From Paraburkholderia azotifigens (lineage in GTDB: Bacteria; Pseudomonadota; Gammaproteobacteria; Burkholderiales; Burkholderiaceae), in contig NZ_VOQS01000005.1 of the NCBI RefSeq assembly GCF_007995085.1, positions 930,001 through 994,000 on the forward strand: 64,000 nucleotides of DNA, read 5' to 3'. Of this stretch, positions 52,331 through 60,957 are shown in pieces. The translations under genes were made by a program, and so were the position numbers. The notes under the pieces were generated by a model. That model was not told where the DNA came from, searched no databases, and saw only the letters and a list, made by a program, of their open reading frames with translations. The number at the start of each line of letters is the position of its first letter. Within the stretch, counting starts at the first letter, position 1.

Positions 52331-53089
52331 ATGCTCAGACATCCGACCATCGAGAAGCTGCACGAGCTACGCCTGAGCGGCATGGCCGCCGCGCTCACCG
52401 AGCAGCAGGGACTCGCCGACATCGAAGCAATGAGCTTCGAGGAACGACTGGGTCTGCTTGTTGAGCGAGAGTCCAGCGTGCGCGAATCACGGCAGACGAC
52501 GGCGCGGCTACGCCGCGCAAAACTGAAGTTCCCCGATGCCGTGCCCGAGGACATCGACTACCGCTCGGCACGGGGACTCGACCGCAGTCTCATCGGCCAG
52601 CTGCTGACGTGCAACTGGATTCGCGAGCGCAACAGCACGGTGATCATAGGCGCCACCGGTCTTGGCAAGACCTGGCTGTCTTGTGCACTGGCCAACCAGG
52701 CATGCCGTCAGGGCTTCTCAACGCTGTATCTGAAAATGCCCCGGTTGAACGAGGATCTTGCCATTGCCCACGGTAGTGGCCGCTACGCACGCCTGCTGGC
52801 GCAGTGGGCAAAGACGGACGTCCTGCTGATGGATGACTTCGCGATGGCGCCCATGAGCGACGGCGCCGTGCGCGACCTGCTGGAGATTCTTGATGATCGT
52901 CACGGCCACCGTTCGACGCTTGTGACAAGTCAGATTCCAATTGAGAACTGGCACGCGGTACTCGGGGATCCGACGCTCGCCGACGCCATTCTCGATCGAC
53001 TCGTGCACAACACCTATCGCGTCAATCTCAGCGGCGAGTCGATGCGCAAACACAAAAAGAGTTTGACCGACAAACCCCGATCAGAGTAA
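52331..53089 (+). CDS. istB: IS21-family helper ATPase IstB
   Basis: A 252-residue AAA+ protein of the DnaC/IstB class. Walker A is IIGATGLGKTWLSCAL, Walker B VLLMDDFAM, and the sensor region STLVTSQIPIENWH follows. An AAGGAG ribosome site lies before the ATG, 9 bp after istA. It regulates target choice and transposase assembly. Confidence 0.95.
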   Translation: MLRHPTIEKLHELRLSGMAAALTEQQGLADIEAMSFEERLGLLVERESSVRESRQTTARLRRAKLKFPDAVPEDIDYRSARGLDRSLIGQLLTCNWIRERNSTVIIGATGLGKTWLSCALANQACRQGFSTLYLKMPRLNEDLAIAHGSGRYARLLAQWAKTDVLLMDDFAMAPMSDGAVRDLLEILDDRHGHRSTLVTSQIPIENWHAVLGDPTLADAILDRLVHNTYRVNLSGESMRKHKKSLTDKPRSE

Positions 53090-53120
53090 AAATCGGAAAC
53101 CCCGCGTCGCTGCGCTCCGA

Positions 53121-53177
53121 CTGTCCAGCTTCGCGCGAATCAGCCGTCCACCTTCACGCGAAACGCGTGTCCAGCTT
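53121..53177 (-). repeat. Right-end array of three transposase-binding-like repeats
   Basis: Complementary copies of the left-end motif (CTGTCCAGCTT and variants) start at 53121, 53144 and 53167, again with a 23-base period. The outermost copy ends 14 bases from the element boundary, mirroring the 15 bases on the left. Confidence 0.85.
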
Positions 53178-53191
53178 CCACGAATTACGCA

Positions 53192-53199
53192 TCCGTTGG
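53192..53199 (+). repeat. Right copy of the 8-bp target duplication
   Basis: TCCGTTGG, identical to 50593-50600. Removing the element plus one copy restores a continuous upstream region for the DUF2249 gene. Confidence 0.9.
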
Positions 53200-53262
53200 C
53201 CTGTGCATTGAGGCCTCTTGCACATCTCACGGTATTTTTATGTTTCATTCTGGAGTACGAAC

Positions 53263-53529
53263 ATGTCCGCTCCCACAATCCCTGCTGCCTCCGTCATCGT
53301 CGTCGATATTGGCACCGTTGATCCGCACGATCGTCATTCAATGGCTTTCGGCACGTTCGCAAAACTGGCCCCTGGTCAGGCGCTTGAGCTCGTATCGGAC
53401 CACAATCCTGAGCCGTTGCTCGAGGAGTTTGTTGCTGAGCTTCCGGACGAGTTCTGGTGGCGGGGCGAAAAAGGTCCCCTCGACCTGTGGCACGTGCTGA
53501 TTGGCAAATCGGAGACGGCACTCGATTGA
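53263..53529 (+). CDS. DUF2249 protein
   Basis: From ATG 53263 (CTGGAG 8 bases upstream) the protein has 88 residues: MAFGTFAKLAPGQALELVSD, then HNPEPLLEEFVAELPDEFWW. It shares the DUF2249 core with the protein at 47716. It lies just right of the IS element, which has separated it from an NsrR-type box. Its expression may now depend on a promoter in or near the IS end. Confidence 0.85.
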   Translation: MSAPTIPAASVIVVDIGTVDPHDRHSMAFGTFAKLAPGQALELVSDHNPEPLLEEFVAELPDEFWWRGEKGPLDLWHVLIGKSETALD

Positions 53530-53569
53530 CTGCAATGACCTAATGACTGTGCGTACCACAACCGGTCAG

Positions 53570-54112
53570 AATCATGAACGACAGCCCACGGTACAGCGGC
53601 CGATACCTCGCGGACGGCAGCCACGCGCTGCATGACCGCCGTCCTTTTCCAGGCTGATCACGGTGCCGGAAAACACGGGAATCATCGGCTCGCCGTGCCA
53701 GGCTGCGCGTGTCAACGCGTGCGCCAGTGGGACGGCCACGTGCGCTAATCCGGTAAGGACCGCGCACACGAGCAGTTGGGATAGTTGCGGTGAACATCGA
53801 GACGATGCCTGCTTCACCGGCAACATAGAGCGTACCCATGGCGGCCTCGAATGCGAGTACGTCAGGACCATCACCCACGTCAAAAGACTGGATGACCTTT
53901 CGCGTGAGCAGGTTCAACTCCAGTAGCCTCGCGTTGTCTTCACAGGCGATGAATGCCAGATGGAGTTGCGGAACGATATAGAGGCCATGATTGCCTTTCG
54001 CGCCCGGCAGGTCGATCTGCGAGACGATCGCGTCGTTCGCGGGGTCGATCTCGACGCGTTTTCGTCGAGATTGCGAGTTGACGAATATGTGATGAGACGC
54101 CGCATCGTATTG
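53570..54112 (-). pseudogene. YVTN/YncE-type beta-propeller gene remnant
   Basis: A leftward frame without a proper start reads TQYDAASHHIFVNSQSRRKR, then VEIDPANDAIVSQIDLPGAK and FDVGDGPDVLAFEAAMGTLY, which are propeller blades. After about position 53790 the propeller pattern breaks and continues only as scraps in other frames (AHVAVPLAHALTR). The N-terminal blades and signal peptide are absent. Confidence 0.65.
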
Positions 54113-54142
54113 GGTGTTCCTGCGGCGACCCTCACCCACTCA

Positions 54143-54440
54143 TCGCTGGACGGGGCCGCCGCGCCCGCGCAACGGTGTGGAATGGCGCCCCTTCGCGGGC
54201 GCCCTCTCGGCCAGATCGACTGCGCACGCGCTCACCGTGCGGTCCGCGATGTATCGCTGGCTGGTTGAACAGCGCTACGTATTTGCCAACCCTTTCGCGG
54301 GAATTCGGGTGCGTGGGCGCGCGCGGCACGCCGGGCTCGATGCCAGTCGCTCTTTCCCCGAAAGCGAGTGGCGGTTGCTCCGGACCATTGCCGACGGGCT
54401 CGAGTGGTCGCACGGCTGGAGCGAGGCTGCCGATGGCGCA
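54143..54440 (+). pseudogene. Tyrosine-recombinase (integrase) fragment
   Basis: A rightward frame reads LTVRSAMYRWLVEQRYVFAN, then PFAGIRVRGRARHAGLDASR and SFPESEWRLLRTIADGLEWS. This is the SAM-like core-binding domain of a phage-type integrase. It has no start and stops before the catalytic domain. It is fused at about 54446 to an unrelated leftward gene fragment. Confidence 0.7.
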
Positions 54441-54445
54441 ACGCT

Positions 54446-54922
54446 GTCGCGTCCCGGTCGATGAACACGCGAAGGCTGCGGGGTGGCCGTTCGAGCAAAG
54501 CTGCCGTCGCGGCGTCATCTCCGGTGCTGCCAGCCTGCAGCATTCGACAGGTATCGCGGGTCAGCATCGACCCGGGCACACCGTCGAGCAACGCCGCCCC
54601 GATTCCAATCAGCCGACCCGGCATACGAACCTGCAAGAAGGAACCCAAACCGAGCGATCTACGATAGATCGCCAGCATCTTCCGATACTCGACCTCTTCG
54701 CCATCCACCACATCGACCACACGCGGGTCGCCAGCACCGCCATCCAGCAGGCGCTCAACGACTTCGGCCAGTTCCTCTACATGGACCGGCCGCATGCGCT
54801 GATGACCACCCGCAGGCAGAGCGTGGATCGGCAGGCTTGCGAGCATCCGGAAGAAAGCCGCCGACGCGCCTGTAGCTCCATAGACAAGCGCAGGTCTCAC
54901 GACGCAGTAGCTGGAAAAACCA
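54446..54922 (-). pseudogene. NAD(P)-dependent epimerase/NDUFA9-like gene, 5' part missing
   Basis: The frame starts in the middle of a protein (YCVVRPALVYGATGASAAFF) and continues RMRPVHVEELAEVVERLLDG, then RLIGIGAALLDGVPGSMLTR to SLRVFIDRDATALRH. This is the C-terminal two thirds of an atypical SDR. The Rossmann glycine motif is absent. It adjoins the GntR gene on one side and the integrase fragment on the other. Confidence 0.7.
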
Positions 54923-55768
54923 CTAAAGCATCAGCTTCACCGCCTCCGGCTCGTCTGCTTCAAACCAGTCCGGATTCAGTTGCGCCACGGGACCGAGCGA
55001 CACCAGTATCTCCCGCAGATGCGCGCGCATCGCGCTCTCCGCTGCATCGGGATCGTGCGCCTTCAGCCCGCTTACGATGAGTGCATGTTGCTTGATTAGC
55101 AGATCGAGCGGCGACACTTCATGCAGGCTCAGATAGCGCACCCGGTCCATCTGCGCCTTGATGTCCTGAATCGTCTCCCACGCCGCCACGCAATCGATGG
55201 ACTGCGCGATCAGGAAGTGAAACTGCTCGTCGCAGGCGAGAAACGCGGCCGTATCGTTGAGCTTCGCCGCAGCCTTCTGCTCGCGCAGATTCGCGGCGAG
55301 GTCAGCGAGTTGCGCATCGGTGATGGCTTCGGCGGCCTTGCGCACGACGGCAGCCTCGATCGCCTCGCGAATGAAGCGCCCTTCCCGCACCTTGCGCGGC
55401 GAAATCCGTTTCACAAAAGTGCCGCGCTGCGGCAACACCTGCAGCACGCCGGCTTCGACGAGCTTGATGAAGGCTTCGCGGACGGGCTGCCGGGACACCT
55501 GAAACATCTCCGACACATCTTTCTCCGAAAGCGGAGTGCCGGGCGCGAGCAGGCCGGTAAAAATCGCCTCGCGCAACGAACGGAAAATCTGCTTGCCGAT
55601 CGGCTCGTGCGAATCGACGGACAAACCCTTCAACGCCCCGCGTAGCGGCGTCTTCTGCTCGCCAGACACCGCGCGTGCGCGGCTCGCGGCAGGCTGCGCA
55701 ACGGTCAGCGCGGCGGGTCCTTTCTCGCGCCGGGACGCGGCCTTCGAGCTTGCAATTTTCGTGTCCAT
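54923..55768 (-). CDS. GntR-family (FCD) transcriptional regulator
   Basis: A 281-residue protein. An unusually long Lys/Ala/Arg-rich N-terminus (about 50 residues) precedes the GntR winged helix (IGKQIFRSLREAIFTGLLAP, SEKDVSEMFQVSRQPVREAF) and an FCD effector domain (EQFHFLIAQSID, metal-ligand-like Asp/His). FCD proteins usually sense sugar acids. It likely represses the hexonate genes to its right and itself through the CTACCATAC sites at 55798 and 60899. Confidence 0.9.
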   Translation of the reverse strand: MDTKIASSKAASRREKGPAALTVAQPAASRARAVSGEQKTPLRGALKGLSVDSHEPIGKQIFRSLREAIFTGLLAPGTPLSEKDVSEMFQVSRQPVREAFIKLVEAGVLQVLPQRGTFVKRISPRKVREGRFIREAIEAAVVRKAAEAITDAQLADLAANLREQKAAAKLNDTAAFLACDEQFHFLIAQSIDCVAAWETIQDIKAQMDRVRYLSLHEVSPLDLLIKQHALIVSGLKAHDPDAAESAMRAHLREILVSLGPVAQLNPDWFEADEPEAVKLML

Positions 55769-55794
55769 ACCGGTAATCGAAGACTAATAGCGTG

Positions 55795-55812
55795 AAACTA
55801 CCATACTAGTTT
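55795..55812. promoter_or_regulatory. Candidate GntR operator upstream of the regulator gene
   Basis: AAACTA, six bases (CCATAC), then TAGTTT form a perfect 6+6 inverted repeat. The embedded CTACCATACTAGT (55798-55810) recurs with one change at 60899-60911 before manD and uxuB-like genes. It overlaps the stop codon of the MFS gene and is 27 bp before the gntR start. Confidence 0.5.
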
Positions 55813-57096
55813 ACGCTCTACCGGCTCTTTTTGCGATCTGGGCTCGCGGATGAAAACGAGCGCGCACAGCGCGCCGATCACGGCGATCGCCCCCGCCAGC
55901 ACAAACGCGCTGCCATAGGTGCCATGTGTCGCCTGAACCATGAAGCCGGTCACGGCCGGTCCGATCACGCCCGCGAGATTGGCGAGCAGGTGCACGAAAC
56001 CGCCGACGCCGCCCACATTTTCGCGGCGAACTGTGTCCTGAATCACCGCCCAATACACGGAACCCGTGACATACAGGAAGAAGATCGACACCGACATCAG
56101 CGCCACCGCACCCTGCATGCTCTGCACGCGTCCGGCGAACGCGACGCACACGGCCGCAGCGCCGAGACAAACCGATAGCACGATCCGGCGCGACAACAAC
56201 GGCTTGCCGGTCAGACGCAGAATGAAGTCAGTGATGAAGCCGCCCGCCGCGAGCCCGATGCTGCCAAGCACCCACGGGATCACCGTCGCGATGCTCATGT
56301 CGTGCAGCGACATATGATGGGCTTCCGTCAGATAGGTTGGAAACCACGACAGGAAAAAGAACAGCACGTAGTTGTACGAGAAGAACGCGAGCGCGGTCGC
56401 CAGAATAATGGGCTGCTTCAGATAGAAGCCGAGCCCCGTTTTCTTGCCGTCAGGCGCGTGTTCCATCGATGAAGCCTGCTGCTGGCCCGAGACAATCAGA
56501 TCGAGTTCCGCCGGCTTCACACGCCTGTTCTGCTGCGGATGCTCGGTCGTGGTCATCGACCAGAGCACGAGCCACGCAAGGCCGAACACCATGATCGCGA
56601 CGAACGCCCAGCGCCAGCCGAACTGGATCGCCATATAGCCGACGACGGGCCCCGCTAGCGCGCCGCCGAGCGGCGTGCCCGAGCTGATGACGCCGATCGC
56701 GCTTGCCACTTCGCGGCGCGGAAACCAGTTGTTCACCATCTTGCTGTTCGACGAACTGAACGGCCCTTCGCCCATGCCGAACAACACGCGCAGCACGATC
56801 AGGGAAACGATCCCGCTCGCGAGCGCCGTCGCGCCGCAGAAGATGGACCAGATGCCCATCGCGCTGCCGAACACTTTCTTCGCGCCGAATTTATCGGAAG
56901 CCACACCGCCGATAAAATTGAACAGCGCATAGCCGACGAAGAAACTGCTGAACACGATGCCCATCTGCGCATGCGAGAAGTTCAGGTCTTTCTGGATCAG
57001 CGGCGCGGCAATCGAGAGCGCCGCGCGGTCGAGGTAGTTGATGACGCTCGCGAGAAACAGCAGGCCGACGACGAACCATCGCTGGCTCTTGATCAT
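55798..57096 (-). CDS. MFS transporter, hexuronate/galactonate (ACS) family
   Basis: A 432-residue carrier with 12 membrane segments. ACS-family features include INYLDRAALSIAAPLIQKDL, HAQMGIVFSSFFVGYALFNF and GGVASDKFGAKKVFG, then GMGEGPFSSSNSKMVNNWFP. This family imports hexuronates and hexonates (galactonate, glucarate) with protons. It is upstream of gntR on the same strand and downstream of the dehydrogenase gene, consistent with uptake of the pathway substrate. Confidence 0.92.
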   Translation of the reverse strand: MIKSQRWFVVGLLFLASVINYLDRAALSIAAPLIQKDLNFSHAQMGIVFSSFFVGYALFNFIGGVASDKFGAKKVFGSAMGIWSIFCGATALASGIVSLIVLRVLFGMGEGPFSSSNSKMVNNWFPRREVASAIGVISSGTPLGGALAGPVVGYMAIQFGWRWAFVAIMVFGLAWLVLWSMTTTEHPQQNRRVKPAELDLIVSGQQQASSMEHAPDGKKTGLGFYLKQPIILATALAFFSYNYVLFFFLSWFPTYLTEAHHMSLHDMSIATVIPWVLGSIGLAAGGFITDFILRLTGKPLLSRRIVLSVCLGAAAVCVAFAGRVQSMQGAVALMSVSIFFLYVTGSVYWAVIQDTVRRENVGGVGGFVHLLANLAGVIGPAVTGFMVQATHGTYGSAFVLAGAIAVIGALCALVFIREPRSQKEPVERKLVW

Positions 57097-57153
57097 GATG
57101 TGTGTCTCCAGTGCTCCGCCTCTTTGTGGATCCGGGCGCTTCAGGTGGAAAGG

Positions 57154-58191
57154 TTAGTCGAAGTGCAAATGGACCTTCATCGATTGGGTGCGGTCATGCG
57201 CGATTTCAAAAGCGCGGTTGACGTCTTCGAGCGGGAACGCGTGCGTCATCAGCGGACGCAGATCGATCTTGTGCGAGCCGAGTTCTTCGGCGGCGACGGC
57301 GTATTCGTCGGTGAAGCGGAACGAACCCTGATAGCGAAGCTCTTTCGACATCACGAGATTCGCTGCAACGGGCGATTGCCCCGCCGGCAGATTGCCGACC
57401 TGAATGACCGTGCCGCCCGCGCGTGCGGCGCGTAACGCTGTATCGAGACCCGCCGTACTGCCCGACGCTTCCAGCACCACATCGAAGGTGCCGCGCTGCT
57501 GCGCCCATTGATCAATGCGTGCGTGATCGGTGGCGAGCACGGTTTCGTCGGCGCCGAGAGTCGTCGCCATCTGCAACGCTTTCTCCGCGAGATCGAGAGC
57601 AACGATGCGGTGCGCGCCCGCACGTTTTGCCACTGCAAGCAGGATGCAGCCGATCGGTCCACAACCCACCAGCAGCACCTTCGCTCCAACGAGCGATCCG
57701 GCGAGCCGCAGCGCATGCAGCGCCACCGCAAGCGGTTCGGCCATCGAGGCCTGCGCGAAGTCGAGCCCGTCGGGCACGGGCATGCATTGATGCGCGCTCA
57801 CCGCGATGAACTGGCGGAACATGCCCTGCATATGCGGAAACGTCGATGCGCTGCCCATGAAGCGCATGTTCAGGCAATGATTCGGCATGCCCTTGATGCA
57901 GTATCGGCAGGTGCCGCAGTTGAGTCCGGGGTTCACGGCGACACGTTGCCCGACCGCGAGACCGCTCACGCCTTCGCCGAGCGCTGCAACCTCTCCCGCG
58001 ACTTCATGGCCCAGCACGAACGGCTCGCGCACCGGGAAATCGCCGCTCTTGCCCTTGAAGTAGTACGAGAGATCCGAGCCGCAAATCCCGCCGGCACGCA
58101 CGCGAATCTGGACCTGACCGGCCTGCGGTTGAGGCGCATCGAGTTCGTCGATGAGGAGTTTCTTCGGCTCGTGAAGAACGGCTGCAAACAT
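57154..58191 (-). CDS. Zinc-dependent alcohol dehydrogenase (L-idonate/L-gulonate 5-dehydrogenase-like)
   Basis: From ATG 58191 (AGGA 8 bases upstream) the protein has 345 residues of the MDR superfamily. Catalytic zinc ligands are in GGICGSDLSYYFKG and LGHEVAGEV; structural zinc cysteines are CGTCRYCIKGMPNHC; the Rossmann motif is VLLVGCGPIGCI. It is closest in look to IdnD/RspB-type enzymes, which oxidise L-idonate or L-gulonate to a keto-acid. Neighbouring ManD and UxuB-like enzymes support a role in hexonate breakdown. Confidence 0.88.
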   Translation of the reverse strand: MFAAVLHEPKKLLIDELDAPQPQAGQVQIRVRAGGICGSDLSYYFKGKSGDFPVREPFVLGHEVAGEVAALGEGVSGLAVGQRVAVNPGLNCGTCRYCIKGMPNHCLNMRFMGSASTFPHMQGMFRQFIAVSAHQCMPVPDGLDFAQASMAEPLAVALHALRLAGSLVGAKVLLVGCGPIGCILLAVAKRAGAHRIVALDLAEKALQMATTLGADETVLATDHARIDQWAQQRGTFDVVLEASGSTAGLDTALRAARAGGTVIQVGNLPAGQSPVAANLVMSKELRYQGSFRFTDEYAVAAEELGSHKIDLRPLMTHAFPLEDVNRAFEIAHDRTQSMKVHLHFD

Positions 58192-58243
58192 GGTCATGGT
58201 CCTGTATCGAGGTGTTGCTGTATCGGTGCGCTCAGTGGCGCGC

Positions 58244-59614
58244 TCAGTGGCGCGCAGCGAATGCGGCCGCCGCGTGGGTTTCGTGCTGGGCCGCTTCGCG
58301 TTGCGGCGCGCCCCAGTCGTGCAGATCGCCGCCGCGTCGCGCAGGCGCGGTTTCGGGCAGATGGAAAACGCAGACGGCCGAGATGATGCCGAGCAGCGCC
58401 ACATAGATGACGAGCCCGATCGAATTGCCATGCGTCGCCTGAATCAGCTTGACCGCGACGAGCCCCAGCACACCGCTGCCGATCAGCGATCCGATCTGCC
58501 AGATGAGCGCAATGCCGCTGCATCGAACACGCGCTGGAAACAGCTCGGGGAAAAGCGAGGCCTGAGGCGCGTAGCACAGGCTGTGACCGACCGAGATCGC
58601 GAGAATCATCGCCGCCTGAATGGCAAGGCGGCTGCCGCTGTCGACGGCATGAAACAGCGGTACGACGACGAGCACTTGCAGCACCGCACCTGCGATGAAT
58701 GTCGTGCGCCTGCCGATGCGGTCCGATAGCGCGCCCGCCATCGGAATCGCGAGCAGTTCAAGTACGACGGCAACGATGATCGTCTGAAGCAGCAGGCTTT
58801 CGCTGATGTCGTGCGCACGTCCGTAGGCGAGCACGATCATCGTGTACATCGCGAAGGTGCACGCCTCGATCAGCTTTGCGCCGACGCCTTTGACGATAGT
58901 CGGCCCAAACTGTTTGACGACCTCGACGACGGGCCGCGACTCGACTGCCTTGGTCTCGCGGATGCTGGCGAATATCGGCGATTCCTCCGTTCGCAGCCGG
59001 ATATACAGGCCCACCACGACCAGCACGATGCTGCCCAGAAACGGCAGGCGCCAGCCCCAGTCCATCAGTTGCGCATGTGTGAGCGTCGCACTCAGCAATG
59101 CAAAGAGACCGGACGGAATCAGAAAGCCCGCTGGCGCGCCGAGCTGCACGAGGCTCGCAAAGATGCCGCGTTCGCGAGGCGGCGCGTACTCGGCCGTCAG
59201 CAGCACCGCGCCCGCCTGTTCGCCGCCGACGCCGAAACCCTGCAGCACGCGAATCAGGATCAGCGAGGCCGGCGCCCAGATGCCGATCTGCGAATAGTCG
59301 GGCAACAGGCCGATCGCGAACGTCCCCAGCCCGACGATCAGGATCGTGACGATCAGCGCCTTCTTGCGTCCGATGCGATCGCCGAAATGCCCGAATACGA
59401 TGCCGCCGAGCGGCCGCGCCACGAAGCCTACGGCATAGGTTGCGAATGCTGCGAGCGTGCCGATCAGCGGATCGCTCGACGGGAAGAACTTCGCGCCGAA
59501 CACGAGCACCGCGGCCGTGCCGTACACAAAGAAGTCGTAGTACTCGGCGGCTGTGCCGATCGTCGATGCAGCGGCCACACGCCGCAACATCGCACGGGTT
59601 CTTTTGTCTGCCAT
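58244..59614 (-). CDS. MFS transporter, metabolite:proton symporter (MHS) family
   Basis: A 456-residue 12-segment carrier. MHS features include ASTIGTAAEYYDFFVYGTAA, RPLGGIVFGHFGDRIGRKKA and LQGFGVGGEQAGAVLLTAEY. Members move organic acids such as alpha-ketoglutarate, citrate or shikimate. Together with the ACS-type carrier this gives the cluster two candidate importers. A perfect 12-base tandem repeat (58229-58252) spans its stop codon and creates a second TGA. Confidence 0.9.
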   Translation of the reverse strand: MADKRTRAMLRRVAAASTIGTAAEYYDFFVYGTAAVLVFGAKFFPSSDPLIGTLAAFATYAVGFVARPLGGIVFGHFGDRIGRKKALIVTILIVGLGTFAIGLLPDYSQIGIWAPASLILIRVLQGFGVGGEQAGAVLLTAEYAPPRERGIFASLVQLGAPAGFLIPSGLFALLSATLTHAQLMDWGWRLPFLGSIVLVVVGLYIRLRTEESPIFASIRETKAVESRPVVEVVKQFGPTIVKGVGAKLIEACTFAMYTMIVLAYGRAHDISESLLLQTIIVAVVLELLAIPMAGALSDRIGRRTTFIAGAVLQVLVVVPLFHAVDSGSRLAIQAAMILAISVGHSLCYAPQASLFPELFPARVRCSGIALIWQIGSLIGSGVLGLVAVKLIQATHGNSIGLVIYVALLGIISAVCVFHLPETAPARRGGDLHDWGAPQREAAQHETHAAAAFAARH

Positions 59615-59653
59615 GCCTGTCTCCTGGCTATCGTTCTATCTATCGACGAGGTC

Positions 59654-60862
59654 TTACCAGTTCCACAGCGTGCCGTCTTCGAGCCGCGCAACGGGCAGGT
59701 ACGCCGGGTCGTACGGATAACGCGCAGCGGCTTCCTCGTCGATATCGACGCCGTGGCCCGGCGCTTCGCCCGGATGCATCATGCCGCGATCGAAAGTCCA
59801 TGCATGCGGGAACACGTCGAGCGCTTCCTTCGGGAAACCCATGTATTCCTGCACGCCGAAGTTGGGCACCCACAGGTCGAAATGCAGCGCCGCGCCCATG
59901 CACACAGGCGACAGATCCGATGGGCCGTGACAGCCCGTGCGAACCTGATACAGCGAAGCAAAATCGGCGATGCGCTTCAGGTGCGTGATGCCGCCCGCGT
60001 GCGTCAACGTCGTGCGGATGTAGTCGATCAACTGCTCTTCGATCAGCTGCTTGCAGTCCCAGATGCTGTTGAACACTTCACCGACGGCAATCGGTGTGAC
60101 CGTGTGTTCCCGGATCAGACGGAAGCCTGCCTGATTCTCTGCAGGTGTCGGGTCTTCCATCCAGAAGAGCCGGTAAGGCTCGACGGATTTACCGAGACGC
60201 GCGGCCTCAATTGGCGTGAGACGGTGATGCACGTCGTGCAGCAGGTGGGTATCGAAACCGAACTTGTCGCGCACGGCTTCGAAAAGCTTGGGCACGAAGT
60301 CGAGATACTTTTCCGACGACCAGCTTTGCTCCTCGACAGCCCCTTTAGTCGCGGGCTCGTACATGCCGGAGCCCTTCGACACGCCATAGACCGACCGCAT
60401 GTTCGGCACGCCGCACTGGATGCGGATCGCCTTGTAGCCGGCTTCGATGTGCTCCTCGTAGCGGTCGAGCGCTTCGGGAATGTCACGTCCCGTCGCGTGA
60501 CCGTAGACCATCACGCCTTCACGCGACGCACCGCCCAGCAGGCGGTACAGGGGAAGATTCGCCACCTTGCCCAGGATGTCCCACAACGCCATGTCGACGG
60601 CAGCGATTGCGGTCATCGTTACCGGGCCCCGGCGCCAGTACGCGCCCTTGTAGAGAAATTGCCAGATATCTTCGATGCGCCCCGGATCGCGCCCAATCAG
60701 CAATGGGCAGACATGGTCCTTCAGGTACGACGCCACCGCGAGTTCGCGGCCATTCAACGTGGCATCGCCAATGCCATGCACACCCTCGTCCGTCACCACC
60801 TTGAGCGTGACGAAATTGCGGCCGGGACACGTGACGATCACGTCGGCGCGGACGATTTTCAT
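59654..60862 (-). CDS. manD: D-mannonate dehydratase, enolase superfamily (ManD/RspA type)
   Basis: From ATG 60862 (AAGGAAAT 8 bases upstream) the protein has 402 residues, the ManD length. Family motifs are [40 protein letters not shown], the metal and catalytic region [55 protein letters not shown] and [20 protein letters not shown]. ManD enzymes convert D-mannonate (some also D-gluconate) to 2-keto-3-deoxygluconate. Divergent from the fructuronate-reductase-like gene, with a shared CTACCATAC site between. Confidence 0.9.
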   Translation of the reverse strand: MKIVRADVIVTCPGRNFVTLKVVTDEGVHGIGDATLNGRELAVASYLKDHVCPLLIGRDPGRIEDIWQFLYKGAYWRRGPVTMTAIAAVDMALWDILGKVANLPLYRLLGGASREGVMVYGHATGRDIPEALDRYEEHIEAGYKAIRIQCGVPNMRSVYGVSKGSGMYEPATKGAVEEQSWSSEKYLDFVPKLFEAVRDKFGFDTHLLHDVHHRLTPIEAARLGKSVEPYRLFWMEDPTPAENQAGFRLIREHTVTPIAVGEVFNSIWDCKQLIEEQLIDYIRTTLTHAGGITHLKRIADFASLYQVRTGCHGPSDLSPVCMGAALHFDLWVPNFGVQEYMGFPKEALDVFPHAWTFDRGMMHPGEAPGHGVDIDEEAAARYPYDPAYLPVARLEDGTLWNW

Positions 60863-60898
60863 GGGGATTTCCTTGAGTCGCATTCGATGAAACTGATG

Positions 60899-60911
60899 CT
60901 ACCATACAAGT
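60899..60911. promoter_or_regulatory. Candidate GntR operator between manD and the uxuB-like gene
   Basis: CTACCATACAAGT matches 12 of 13 bases of CTACCATACTAGT at 55798-55810. It lies 37 bp before manD and 47 bp before the divergent gene, so one site could control both directions. Confidence 0.5.
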
Positions 60912-60957
60912 ATATTTAATCGTCAACAACGGGTTTTCCCGCGCTTCGGACCAGAAC

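Larger units (their letters stand above)
50601..53191 (+). mobile_element. Complete IS21-family insertion sequence
   Basis: A 2591-bp element with ends TGCGTATTTC at the left and the imperfect complement GAATTACGCA at the right, flanked by an 8-bp direct repeat. It carries istA and istB in order. Arrays of an 11-base transposase-binding-like motif (AAGCTGGACAG) occur at both ends. All parts look intact, so it may be active. It was inserted in the promoter region of a DUF2249 gene of the NO-response locus. Confidence 0.93.

Noticed and set aside
58229..58252. Two tandem copies of CGCTCAGTGGCG at the end of the MHS transporter gene.
   Set aside because: A simple 12-base duplication at a stop codon that leaves the protein unchanged. 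No regulatory meaning is apparent.
58811..60919. A 702-codon plus-strand open frame opposite the MHS transporter and manD.
   Set aside because: Both minus-strand genes are clear family members. The frame is a high-GC antisense shadow without motifs.
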